The notes beneath the pieces are model-generated. The model was given only the letters and a program-made list of their open reading frames with translations, did no database searches and was not told the DNA's origin. Positions 13,261 to 21,344 of a stretch of DNA of 38,934 nt are shown one piece after another. Position 1 is the first letter of the stretch. Every line of letters begins with the position of its first letter. The position numbers were made by a program, and so were the translations under genes. This stretch comes from a virus, in the IMG/VR virus record IMGVR_UViG_3300029286_000115, positions 1-38,934 of that record; one strand, 5' to 3'.

Positions 13261-13389
13261 GAAGTTATGCACAGGCAGACATAAAAGATAAATCTTCTCT
13301 CTGATTTTAGCTTTCTGCTTCTTGGTCGGCCGGATCGCCCTCAAAGCACGTATCTGCTTAATAATTTTTTTAACATTTTCTTTTTCCAT
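13249..13389 (-). CDS. Small basic protein, 46 aa
   Basis: The start is MEKENVKKIIKQIRALRAIR and the end is VHNFLLF. It is very rich in Lys, Arg and Ile and looks like an amphipathic basic helix with a hydrophobic C-terminus. It is the first ORF behind the promoter at 13419-13447. The function is unknown, and the coding status is less certain than for its neighbours. Confidence 0.5.
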   Translation of the reverse strand: MEKENVKKIIKQIRALRAIRPTKKQKAKIREKIYLLCLPVHNFLLF

Positions 13390-13418
13390 ATTTCCGGCGA
13401 TTTTTAAGTGCTTGTTTC

Positions 13419-13447
13419 ATTATAATAAAAAAACAGATTATTGACAA
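13419..13447 (-). promoter_or_regulatory. Sigma70-like promoter, TTGTCA-17-TATAAT
   Basis: On the minus strand, TTGTCA (13442-13447), a 17-base spacer and TATAAT (13419-13424) lie about 30 bases before the 46-residue gene. The -35 box lies within the terminator hairpin of the preceding operon, so the end of one transcript and the start of the next share DNA. Confidence 0.65.
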
Positions 13448-13452
13448 ATCTG
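13427..13452 (-). terminator. Intrinsic terminator of the late virion operon
   Basis: On the minus strand, CAGATT/AATCTG (13447-13452 with 13434-13439) forms a 6-bp stem with a seven-base loop followed by seven Ts (13427-13433). It lies 19 bases after the stop of the 662-residue virion protein and closes the late block. Confidence 0.75.
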
Positions 13453-13470
13453 CTCTTTTAATTTACAACT

Positions 13471-15459
13471 TTATCTTTTAGAAGGAAGCCGGTATTTGAA
13501 TTGGTAATTTTTAAAAACTTGCTCTTTTATTTTTGCTTTTTGTTCAGTTAGATATTCTTTCTTTTTGTCGCCTTCCAAAGATTTGTATTTTTCAGAATTT
13601 ATCAAATCGTTCACTCTTTTATTATATGAAGTGTTGGCGTCTTTAAATCTTTGTTCGCCCACTCTGTCCTTGAATTGTTGCAACTCTTTTCCAATATCAA
13701 CATTCCAATCGTCCTCAAAAGAATATGTATTTGTTGAAATTCCTAAACCGTCTGCGATCAAGGCCAAAAGTAATCCGGCAGACCTATCGTTTGTTGCCGC
13801 CTCATACGCGGTTGAAGCAATCATTGGCACAGTTAGATTTTTTAGTTCCCCTAAAATGGTAGGTTTCCTACCCATAAAATCTTTTTGGTTTACTAAATCT
13901 TTTATAACCGTGAATATAGGAGAAAATTTGTTTTCTGTGAAATTCCAAAGTGCCTCCATTCCACTTTGAGAACCGTAACCTTCACCGAAACGGCTAATCG
14001 TTCCACCTGTTGAGCTTTTAGAGGATTGTCGCGCAATTCTAAAAGCGAGAGTAACCAAAGGCGATAATCCTCCTGTAATATCAAAGCGAGTGTCCCCTAT
14101 TCTTATCTTTCCAAAATTTGAGCTACGAGGGTCAAATTCAACACTGTCTGGGTCAATAGCTTTTGCAATGCTCAAAATAACCCCTATCGTTGAAGCAGTC
14201 ATTAAAAGATTTGTGGCCGCTTGCTTTCTGGCAAAGGCAGACATATCAGAGCCAGCGTGCAAAGTTAAAAAATCTAAATTTGATTTGAAAAATTTTGCAG
14301 AGAAAAACGCTTTGTTTAAAACTTTTCCTATATTTTCGTTTCTGCCTAAACTTCCCCTTCCTGTTAAAGAGTTGGTCAATTCGTTTATACTCCCGACCTC
14401 TCTTTTATCGGCCAAATCTACGCCGGTTTTTTCAGCTAATTTATAAAGTTGATCGGCAATGTCTGCTCTTAATCTCATTGCTCCCAATTCATAGGCAACT
14501 TCCGAAGCCCTAAAAACTCTACCAAAAATAGGTATCTTTGAAGGTTGAGATGTTGGAAATGCCTCCTCACCGGTTGTTAAATCTAATTTTTTGCCTAATT
14601 GGTATCGTCCGTTGCGATAATTCTCTCTTGAATAAATGTTGGCTTTTGTAGCGTCCACAAGAGCGTCGGCAGATTTGTTACCTCCCTTTAAAACAGTCCC
14701 AATATCAATGAAAGATTTTAAGAAATTTCTCGCCCAAATTTTTGAGTATTTTGGATTGAATAAAACTTTAATTCCCTGCCTTCCCCAAAAAGAGTTGTCC
14801 CAAGACGCTTTTAAAGCTCTTGAATTTTCAGCAATAAAATTGGCGGAAATTCTGGCGTTTTCTAACGTTCCAATCAATTTTTCTTTAATACCTTGTTCTT
14901 TAAAAATGTTTATCAGTGGACGCTTGTTGGCTTCTAATTTTAAAGCTCCGATATAATTTTCCAAAGCAACTTTGGCCACACCGTCGTCAATTGATTTGTC
15001 TGTTAAATTTTCACCGACTTTATCTTTGGCTTCTTTTAAGTTTTGAGCCAGCTCTGTAATTGTCTGTGCCTCGTCCAAAGAAACTTCTGTTTTATATTTT
15101 TTTGAGTATGTATCGGCTGTAATCTCGTTTAAAAAATTCTCATTCTCTTTTGGATCGTATAATCTTTTATTTTTATCAGCAAACGTCTGCTTTATTTTTT
15201 CCAACGTTTTTGCTTTGTCTGCTTTTGACATTCCGGTAATTTCTCTCGCCCAGTCATACATTGCCTTCTCTTGATTTTTAAGTAATAATTTCTGCTCAAA
15301 CAAAAGGTTCACTGGTTGGGCGTTTTCTTTACCAATAATGGTTTCCAAAAAATCCCTTCTCTGTTGAGAGGTCATATCATTCAGTTTTTCTGGGCTTAAA
15401 GTTCCTCTTCTTATGGCTTCTTTAAGTTGTTCAACAAATTTTCCTGTTAAGCAAAACAT
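13471..15459 (-). CDS. Internal virion protein, 662 aa
   Basis: The N-terminus (CLTGKFVEQLKEAIRRG, MTSQQRRDFLE, LFEQKLLLKNQ) resembles a recurrent phage protein type that precedes long helical regions. Residues about 60-420 are helical and Lys/Glu-rich. Hydrophobic patches follow (NLLMTASTIGVILSIAKAI, FDITGGLSPLVTLAFRIA, and ILGELKNLTVPMIASTAYEAAT to about 590), with a charged C-terminus. The size, the alternating helical/hydrophobic make-up and the position after the polyvalent protein suggest an ejected internal protein that helps move DNA across the host envelope. No enzymatic motif is recognised. The start is in the CTATG context, and a terminator follows. Confidence 0.65.
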   Translation of the reverse strand: MFCLTGKFVEQLKEAIRRGTLSPEKLNDMTSQQRRDFLETIIGKENAQPVNLLFEQKLLLKNQEKAMYDWAREITGMSKADKAKTLEKIKQTFADKNKRLYDPKENENFLNEITADTYSKKYKTEVSLDEAQTITELAQNLKEAKDKVGENLTDKSIDDGVAKVALENYIGALKLEANKRPLINIFKEQGIKEKLIGTLENARISANFIAENSRALKASWDNSFWGRQGIKVLFNPKYSKIWARNFLKSFIDIGTVLKGGNKSADALVDATKANIYSRENYRNGRYQLGKKLDLTTGEEAFPTSQPSKIPIFGRVFRASEVAYELGAMRLRADIADQLYKLAEKTGVDLADKREVGSINELTNSLTGRGSLGRNENIGKVLNKAFFSAKFFKSNLDFLTLHAGSDMSAFARKQAATNLLMTASTIGVILSIAKAIDPDSVEFDPRSSNFGKIRIGDTRFDITGGLSPLVTLAFRIARQSSKSSTGGTISRFGEGYGSQSGMEALWNFTENKFSPIFTVIKDLVNQKDFMGRKPTILGELKNLTVPMIASTAYEAATNDRSAGLLLALIADGLGISTNTYSFEDDWNVDIGKELQQFKDRVGEQRFKDANTSYNKRVNDLINSEKYKSLEGDKKKEYLTEQKAKIKEQVFKNYQFKYRLPSKR

Positions 15460-15539
15460 AGGGATAAAATAACCATAATTGCAATCAAAGGCAATATGTA
15501 GTCATATTCCTCGTATTTTGTAATTTGGCTGGTTAGCAT
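15447..15539 (-). CDS. 30-aa membrane peptide bridging two virion genes
   Basis: The ATG at 15537-15539 overlaps the end of the 1315-residue gene, and the stop (15447-15449) overlaps the start of the 662-residue gene. The product (MLTSQITKYEEYDY followed by ILPLIAIMVILSLCFA) has one C-terminal hydrophobic helix. Filling the gap with overlaps at both ends supports a real, translationally coupled gene. The function is unknown. Confidence 0.5.
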   Translation of the reverse strand: MLTSQITKYEEYDYILPLIAIMVILSLCFA

Positions 15540-18500
15540 TTTATTTCTTCCAAAAACTTTTCCCACGACGCCTTTGTAGGTTTTTGGCTTTTAATTTTTT
15601 CCGTTAGACCTTTTTTTATTTCGCTTTCAACTTGTGTTTTATTTCTACCTCGCAATTTTTTTTCTGCAACGGTTTCTCTCTCTTTTGCTATCTCTCTTAT
15701 TTTTGCTGTGGCACTATCCGGTTCTCTTTCTGCGGCCAACCTCATTGTCTGCCCAGATTTTGATATTTCAGTTACCAAAGGCGAATTTGCAAGTTGTTGC
15801 GCGAGTTGACCGTTCCTTGTTTCCATAGCATAATCCTCTAACGCCTTTACAACTGCCGCACCCTTTAAACCCTCTGGCAATGCTTCTTGACCTAACGCAA
15901 TTCTTTTTGCTCGTTCAATATCTTTACTCATTATATCAGAAATCATTTTGGCTTGCTCTTTTATAACAATCGGCGTATATTCTGCTAAATCGGAAAACCC
16001 TTTGGATAATCCTTGCTCAATGGCCTTTGCCTCAATAGATTTTGCCACTCCTGACACTCTGCCCACTTCTTTGCCTTCCGGCTCGGTGGCGACCCCTTTC
16101 TGTGCTTCTATGGTTGGTTTAGCAACTGGTTCACTCTTGATAGGGATATTACCATTCAAGATTTGATAAGTTTTACCAATTTTTCCACCTGCATATTCAT
16201 TAAAAGCAATCCCACGCATTTTACTTTGGTCAACTACTTTTTGCACGAGTTCTGGGTATTGAGAAACAGAAGCAAAATCTGCTTTTCCTTGTGGAAACAT
16301 CAAATCAAAATCCTCTTTACTAAATTTTATTTTTTCTCCGTCAAAAGTCGTGTATTCTTTTCCGATTTCATTTTTAAATAAATCAATACCTATTTTCTCG
16401 GTTAAATCAACAACTTGTTTTTTTATTTCCGCACCTATTTCGTAAACCTTTCCATTAAAAGCAAAAACATTTGCCACATCTTTATTGTCTGTCAAAAATA
16501 TCCCTCCACTATCTTTTCCTTTTTTCATTCCGTATGTTAGCTCCTTTCCCTTAATTTCTTGTGGAGTTCCGTGATATAAAGTTTTTGTTTGAGTAGGTTC
16601 GGTTATTTTTTGAGTAGGTTGCTTTTTTATTTTTGCAAATCTTGGCTGTTTTTTCAGTGGCAACTTATATTTTTCAATTGATTTTTTAAATTTATCAACT
16701 CCAATATCGTCAATTACAAATTTTGCTTTGGCAATTACCCCCTCCTTGCTTCTGCTATCGGCAATATATCGTCCAGTTGACGCTTCGCTAACAATCCAAC
16801 CTCCGTCGCCTTCGTGTAAAAAGGTTTCTACGCCTTTGACAATTTCAACCGGAGTTCCTTCAACCATTTTAATTTTGCCACCTTCGTGAATCGTTGGATA
16901 TTTTTTTGACGCCTCCTCAACACGAGGTTTAATAAATTCCTCAACTGCTTTTTCCGATTTTTCAATTGCGATTGCTTGTCGTCCGGCTTTAACTGCTTCT
17001 GCTGGGACAACCCCAGAGCCGGCAAACGGATCAAGCACCACGTCGCCCTCTTTGGTTGACATCTCAACCATTTTACGAGCCATTTCAGCCGGCTTCTCGG
17101 TTTGATAGCCCTTTGGTCGTATAAGTTTAAAATTCAAATCTGGGTTTTTGAAATCAGCACTTCCCGATTTTGTAAATAAAATAATTCCTTCTGGGTAATC
17201 GGGAGTTCCACGCATATTTCTTGTCCTTGTTACTCCGTCTTTCTGCAATTTTGTATATTCCCCTCTGGCTACTGGTTTAAATCCGGCCGAAGTCATAACG
17301 TCTGTATATTTTTGCATTTCCTTAATCCCAGACGGAGCTTGTGAAAACATATAAAAAATAGGGGAGTTGTCGCCTCTTGCAATCTTTTTTACTGCTTCAA
17401 CTACATTTTTAAATTGCTCAACTGTAATAAATTCAAACTTCGCTCCTCTATTTCCACCGGAAACTGCCGGTGTCTTATATGGTATGTCTAAAAACACCAT
17501 ATCAGCTTTTACCCCCTCTTTTGCTAATCGTGGCAAAACGTCCACTGCGTCGCCAGTTTCTACATAGGCAACTTCTTTGCCATTGTTTTTTAAAATATAA
17601 ACTCCTTTGTCAACGCGCTCAAAAGTTCCTTCCTTTGCACCGACGCCTAAAATGCGTCTGACATTCGGTTCAAGTATTTTTGTCTGTTCTGCAATTTGCT
17701 GAATTGTTTTAGTTTCCACTTGAACGGCTTGTTTTACAATTTCTGTTTGTGTTTTTGGTTGTTTGGTTGAAAGTAAAACCTCTTTTTCAACTCCACCAAT
17801 AACATATTTAATATCCTCTGGCTTAACTTTTATTTCTTGTATCGGTTGTTTGTTAGCTTCTGAAAATTGCTCGGCAAAAGATTTGTCGTAGGTCGTAGAA
17901 TACAACTCATTTTTGTTTCCAATTTTTCCCACCCTATAAAGAATAATATCGCCGTTTTCGTCCGGTTTAATATCGCCTTTTGATATTGCTTGTTCAACTG
18001 ATTTTTCTGCAATCTGTTGGCCATTGGCGGTTTTCAATTGCGTGGCTAAATCTCTCAAATAGGCATTTGGTGCTTCTTTTCCGGCCGTAAATCCTCCAAA
18101 AGTTTGATAACCGCGCACAGTTTCTTGTATCTTTTGCATAGTTTCGGCCTCATTTGCATAGAATTTACTCGCCTGTTCCCTTAATTGTTCTGTGGCTTGT
18201 TGATCATTTATGCGCCCAAATTTTAAATCGTCCATAATTGCCCTCGCTTCTGCTCCTGCTCTGTCCTGTTCTGGCGTTGTTTCAATCAAATCAGAAACTT
18301 TTTTAGCGGTGAATTTGTCTAAATCAATGTTTCCAGCGCTTATTTCTTTATCAATCCTTTCTGGCAATTGCTTTTTTACTTCGTCAACTATCTTTTTAAC
18401 CTCCTCTTTTGTAATCTCAATTTTTTTAGCTTCCCTTTCTGCAATTTTTGTCATAATCATTCCATTAGCCATATTAAAAGCCGTGCTAAAAGGTTGCATT

Positions 18501-19480
18501 GCAATTCCAGCTCCGACTTTGGCGGTGGTTTCAATTCCTTGCTTTGCTTCTTTGGAAATTGGTAATTTTTCAACAATTTTTGAACCTCCTGTTTCTATTA
18601 CAGAGTGAACCATTTTAATACCGACAAGTTGTGCTACAAAAGCACCCAATTCCTCTGCAAGAGGTCTGATCGTATCTTTAACTTCTTTTGAAACAGGCAA
18701 AAAATCAACACCTTTATCGGAAGTCCAAACTCCGGCCTTACCTAATTGCTGAAATCCCCAATCAATACCTTTGGCTGGCAAAGATAAAACTCCCGGTAAT
18801 TCTTTTGCCGCACTCAATTCAGCCATAACCTTTGCAAAAGCCAAACTCCCAATTTTTAGAGAACCTTCGCCCAATAAAACAAATTTTTGCAAATTAGAAA
18901 GCTCTTTTGATTTTAAATAATCTTTCTGGGCTTGAACCTCTTTTAAATAATTTGGATTTTCCGTTCCGTCTGAATTATATTTTGACCAACCGGGTTGTGT
19001 ATCATAATCAGATAATTTTGTTCCGGCAGAAGCGTCTATGATTTGACCCAACCCTTCTGCCGCACTTGTTATACTGCCTTTGGCGCTTTCGTAACCGGAT
19101 TTTACAACTTTTCTTAACCAATCAAAACCTTTTGGTAATTGACCTTCATTTAAAATAACATCAATAACTGCTCCGGCTTTGTCGGCATAAGTAGTTGTTG
19201 GAGTTTTAATCGCCAAATCCAAATCTGTTTTAAAATCTTGTTTCTCATTTCCTGTTGGAGCTTTTATCTCACCGCCTCCGACAGTTACGGTTTTCGTTAC
19301 AAATTGACCGTTTTCCATTACGCCTTGTTGGTATGTTTTAGGCACATTGGTTTTAGGTTGAGTTTGTATCTGGGACTTTATAGGTAAAAACTTATTCAAA
19401 TCAATTGAATTTTTTTTTGCATTGCCAGAGCTATCCTCTGCATTTTGCGAAGGTAGAAATTTGCTGAAATCAATTGACAT
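15533..19480 (-). CDS. Polyvalent internal virion protein with ART-like domains and a DNA methyltransferase domain
   Basis: This 1315-residue protein is probably packaged and injected with the DNA. Residues 1-95 are low-complexity with two copies of S/N-IDxxKFLP. Residues 100-400 are helical with hydrophobic patches. About 512-573 (LYRVG, then LYSTTYDKSFAEQF) look like a compact ADP-ribosyltransferase-type fold. About 585-630 look like a winged helix (IQQIAEQTKILEPNVRRILG). About 636-855 are an N4/N6-type DNA methyltransferase: LDIPY (664-668, for DPPY), EKPAEMARKM, and VLDPFAGSG (815-823). About 965-1115 form a second ART-like domain (LYHGTP, GGIFLTDNKDVANVFA). The remainder is helical. Such mosaics match the known class of phage polyvalent proteins that act on the host immediately after entry. 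Enzymatic activity is inferred. Confidence 0.72.
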   Translation of the reverse strand: MSIDFSKFLPSQNAEDSSGNAKKNSIDLNKFLPIKSQIQTQPKTNVPKTYQQGVMENGQFVTKTVTVGGGEIKAPTGNEKQDFKTDLDLAIKTPTTTYADKAGAVIDVILNEGQLPKGFDWLRKVVKSGYESAKGSITSAAEGLGQIIDASAGTKLSDYDTQPGWSKYNSDGTENPNYLKEVQAQKDYLKSKELSNLQKFVLLGEGSLKIGSLAFAKVMAELSAAKELPGVLSLPAKGIDWGFQQLGKAGVWTSDKGVDFLPVSKEVKDTIRPLAEELGAFVAQLVGIKMVHSVIETGGSKIVEKLPISKEAKQGIETTAKVGAGIAMQPFSTAFNMANGMIMTKIAEREAKKIEITKEEVKKIVDEVKKQLPERIDKEISAGNIDLDKFTAKKVSDLIETTPEQDRAGAEARAIMDDLKFGRINDQQATEQLREQASKFYANEAETMQKIQETVRGYQTFGGFTAGKEAPNAYLRDLATQLKTANGQQIAEKSVEQAISKGDIKPDENGDIILYRVGKIGNKNELYSTTYDKSFAEQFSEANKQPIQEIKVKPEDIKYVIGGVEKEVLLSTKQPKTQTEIVKQAVQVETKTIQQIAEQTKILEPNVRRILGVGAKEGTFERVDKGVYILKNNGKEVAYVETGDAVDVLPRLAKEGVKADMVFLDIPYKTPAVSGGNRGAKFEFITVEQFKNVVEAVKKIARGDNSPIFYMFSQAPSGIKEMQKYTDVMTSAGFKPVARGEYTKLQKDGVTRTRNMRGTPDYPEGIILFTKSGSADFKNPDLNFKLIRPKGYQTEKPAEMARKMVEMSTKEGDVVLDPFAGSGVVPAEAVKAGRQAIAIEKSEKAVEEFIKPRVEEASKKYPTIHEGGKIKMVEGTPVEIVKGVETFLHEGDGGWIVSEASTGRYIADSRSKEGVIAKAKFVIDDIGVDKFKKSIEKYKLPLKKQPRFAKIKKQPTQKITEPTQTKTLYHGTPQEIKGKELTYGMKKGKDSGGIFLTDNKDVANVFAFNGKVYEIGAEIKKQVVDLTEKIGIDLFKNEIGKEYTTFDGEKIKFSKEDFDLMFPQGKADFASVSQYPELVQKVVDQSKMRGIAFNEYAGGKIGKTYQILNGNIPIKSEPVAKPTIEAQKGVATEPEGKEVGRVSGVAKSIEAKAIEQGLSKGFSDLAEYTPIVIKEQAKMISDIMSKDIERAKRIALGQEALPEGLKGAAVVKALEDYAMETRNGQLAQQLANSPLVTEISKSGQTMRLAAEREPDSATAKIREIAKERETVAEKKLRGRNKTQVESEIKKGLTEKIKSQKPTKASWEKFLEEIKC

Positions 19481-19488
19481 TTTGTTTA

Positions 19489-21075
19489 TTATTCTGCTTT
19501 ATAATACTTTGATTTGTTCAAAATAATATCCAGTAAAGTTTCGTCTGTCCCAACAATCCCTCCGGCATTTAAGATTTCGTCTGACGATAATTTTCTAACT
19601 AAATCTGGGTTTGTCCTTCCATAAATTCCAGCCAAAGTATAGTATGCAGAAGCCCACGATCCGCCTTCGGCAAGATTAGAAATCTGTTTTGAAATGTCGT
19701 CATTAAATTTCTTTTCCTCTGATGTCATATCGTTTTCTGTGGTGCTGGTTTTTTTAGCAGTTCCCAATCTTATATTATTTGTTTTTATCTCGCCAGTAGT
19801 AGGGTCTTTTGTCAATACGCTTGCATATTCTGTATTATCAGAGGAAGTCCAATTGTAAGTAGCAACAATTTCTGCTTTTGGATTTTTATTTTGCAATGTC
19901 TGATAAAAACCGATAGGCAAACCAGATTGTGCCTCTAATTTTGTAACCATAACTTTTTGGTCGTCTGTCAAGTCGCTTATATTCTGCCCTCCGTTAGTAA
20001 TTGAATTATAAACAATTTGCAAAGACGAACGTGCGTCGTCAACGGCTTTTTCCTCGTCTGATTTCTGATCCTCTGAAACTCCCTTTAAGATATTAAACAT
20101 TGAGATATTATTCGTCATTTGCTGGTTGTAACTTTGAGAGGCATTGTCGTAATCTTTTTCAGTCAAGTTCATTAACGTATTCACAACATTATATTTTGTT
20201 GTCAACTGGTCTGAAATTGATTTTATTTGAGTTTGGACTTCCGCCAAAGCGTCATTGGCTTGCTGTGCTTCCTCTGAAATTCTGCCTTCAATAACGTTCA
20301 TTGCAACGGTCTTTCCTTTTTCTTTTGTCGCCAGTGCTTTTTGGTCTGCTAAAATTTGTGCCTGCTTTGAGGACAAATCATTTAAAGAAGTTTCCAAAGT
20401 ATCAATACCATATTGGGTTCTGTAATTTTGATAAGTTGAAACTAAATTTGGAGCTTCCGGCTTTGCTGTTTCTGGCGTAATAGCAGATTTTGCGTTTTCT
20501 GCGGCAGATTTTGTTATGTCAACTTTATCTGTGCCTAAAATTTCGGCTAAAACGTCATTTGTAGTTTTTCTTGTTGGTGGTTCAGAAGTAGTGGTGGCAG
20601 ACGCCTTATCTGCTTGTTGGTTTTCGTTTATAGCTTTATTCGCTTCTGCCATTGAATTGACAGTTGAATAATCTGTCTGTCCTGCTCCAAAACCAGAGTT
20701 TTGAGGTATGTTCAATGTTTGCCCAGAATAAATTAAATTAGGATTTTTGATATTTGGGTTTAACCTCATTAACTCTGAAATGCTTGTGCCTTGCGCTTTG
20801 GCAATAGCCGAAAGCGTGTCGCCGGATTTTATATTATAAGCGGCCGAGCCTGTTGCTCCGGCTGGCGCTGGTGTCGGCGAAGGTGTTGGAGTTGGTGTTG
20901 CCGGTGCAGGCGAGGACACTGGCACGGTTGGTAAATTAAGGGACGCCCCAGCTATAATTAAGTTAGGGTTTGTGATATTAGGATTGGCTCTCAATAATGC
21001 GTCAACGGTTGTGCCGTTGGATTTTGCCAACCCGGACAAAGTGTCCCCAGATTTTATTTTAATTGTTGTAGGCAT
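19489..21075 (-). CDS. Virion-associated LysM protein, 528 aa
   Basis: There are two LysM repeats, at residues about 3-49 ([20 protein letters not shown]) and about 80-126 ([20 protein letters not shown]), each ending in the NPNLI-x-G-x-xLN(L/I)P pattern. They are joined by a Pro/Ala/Thr-rich linker. LysM binds N-acetylglucosamine polymers such as peptidoglycan. The remaining 400 residues are Asn/Gln/Thr-rich and helical with coiled-coil stretches (about 230-330) and no recognised catalytic domain. The gene lies between the tail proteins and the internal virion proteins, so a structural or DNA-delivery component that grips the cell wall is likely; alternatively a catalytic domain is too diverged to see. 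Confidence 0.75.
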   Translation of the reverse strand: MPTTIKIKSGDTLSGLAKSNGTTVDALLRANPNITNPNLIIAGASLNLPTVPVSSPAPATPTPTPSPTPAPAGATGSAAYNIKSGDTLSAIAKAQGTSISELMRLNPNIKNPNLIYSGQTLNIPQNSGFGAGQTDYSTVNSMAEANKAINENQQADKASATTTSEPPTRKTTNDVLAEILGTDKVDITKSAAENAKSAITPETAKPEAPNLVSTYQNYRTQYGIDTLETSLNDLSSKQAQILADQKALATKEKGKTVAMNVIEGRISEEAQQANDALAEVQTQIKSISDQLTTKYNVVNTLMNLTEKDYDNASQSYNQQMTNNISMFNILKGVSEDQKSDEEKAVDDARSSLQIVYNSITNGGQNISDLTDDQKVMVTKLEAQSGLPIGFYQTLQNKNPKAEIVATYNWTSSDNTEYASVLTKDPTTGEIKTNNIRLGTAKKTSTTENDMTSEEKKFNDDISKQISNLAEGGSWASAYYTLAGIYGRTNPDLVRKLSSDEILNAGGIVGTDETLLDIILNKSKYYKAE

Positions 21076-21077
21076 AA

Positions 21078-21299
21078 TTACTTTTTAACTGTTTCGCCAA
21101 ATTGAATATCCAATATCCCTCCTTGTTTTGCGACTATCCACAAGGCCAGTTTACTTAACAACGGTGGATTTCTGCGTTTTGCAAAATTGACAACCAACCG
21201 AAATGTCAATTTATATTTGCGCAATAATCCCTCGTTTTCTTTTAAATAGCTTTCTGCTTTTTTTGCAATGCTATTTTTTTGATAATTTTGAGTTTGCAT
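21078..21299 (-). CDS. Hypothetical basic protein, 73 aa
   Basis: A Lys/Arg-rich helical protein (start [20 protein letters not shown]) with a central [24 protein letters not shown] segment and a moderately hydrophobic [16 protein letters not shown]. It has its own promoter (21316-21344), the CTATG start context, and ends two bases before the LysM gene. No family is recognised. Confidence 0.65.
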   Translation of the reverse strand: MQTQNYQKNSIAKKAESYLKENEGLLRKYKLTFRLVVNFAKRRNPPLLSKLALWIVAKQGGILDIQFGETVKK

Positions 21300-21315
21300 A
21301 GTTTTAAATTATTAT

Positions 21316-21344
21316 ATTATACCACATTCGCCGACCTTTGTTAA
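21316..21344 (-). promoter_or_regulatory. Internal late promoter, TTAACA-17-TATAAT
   Basis: On the minus strand, TTAACA (21339-21344), a 17-base spacer ending in TGTGG, and TATAAT (21316-21321) form an extended -10 promoter before the 73-residue and LysM genes. The TGTGGTATAATATAATAAT block is identical to the one at 37642-37659, and the -35 region contains CGACCTTTGTTAATT (plus strand), shared with the early promoter region. Confidence 0.65.
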
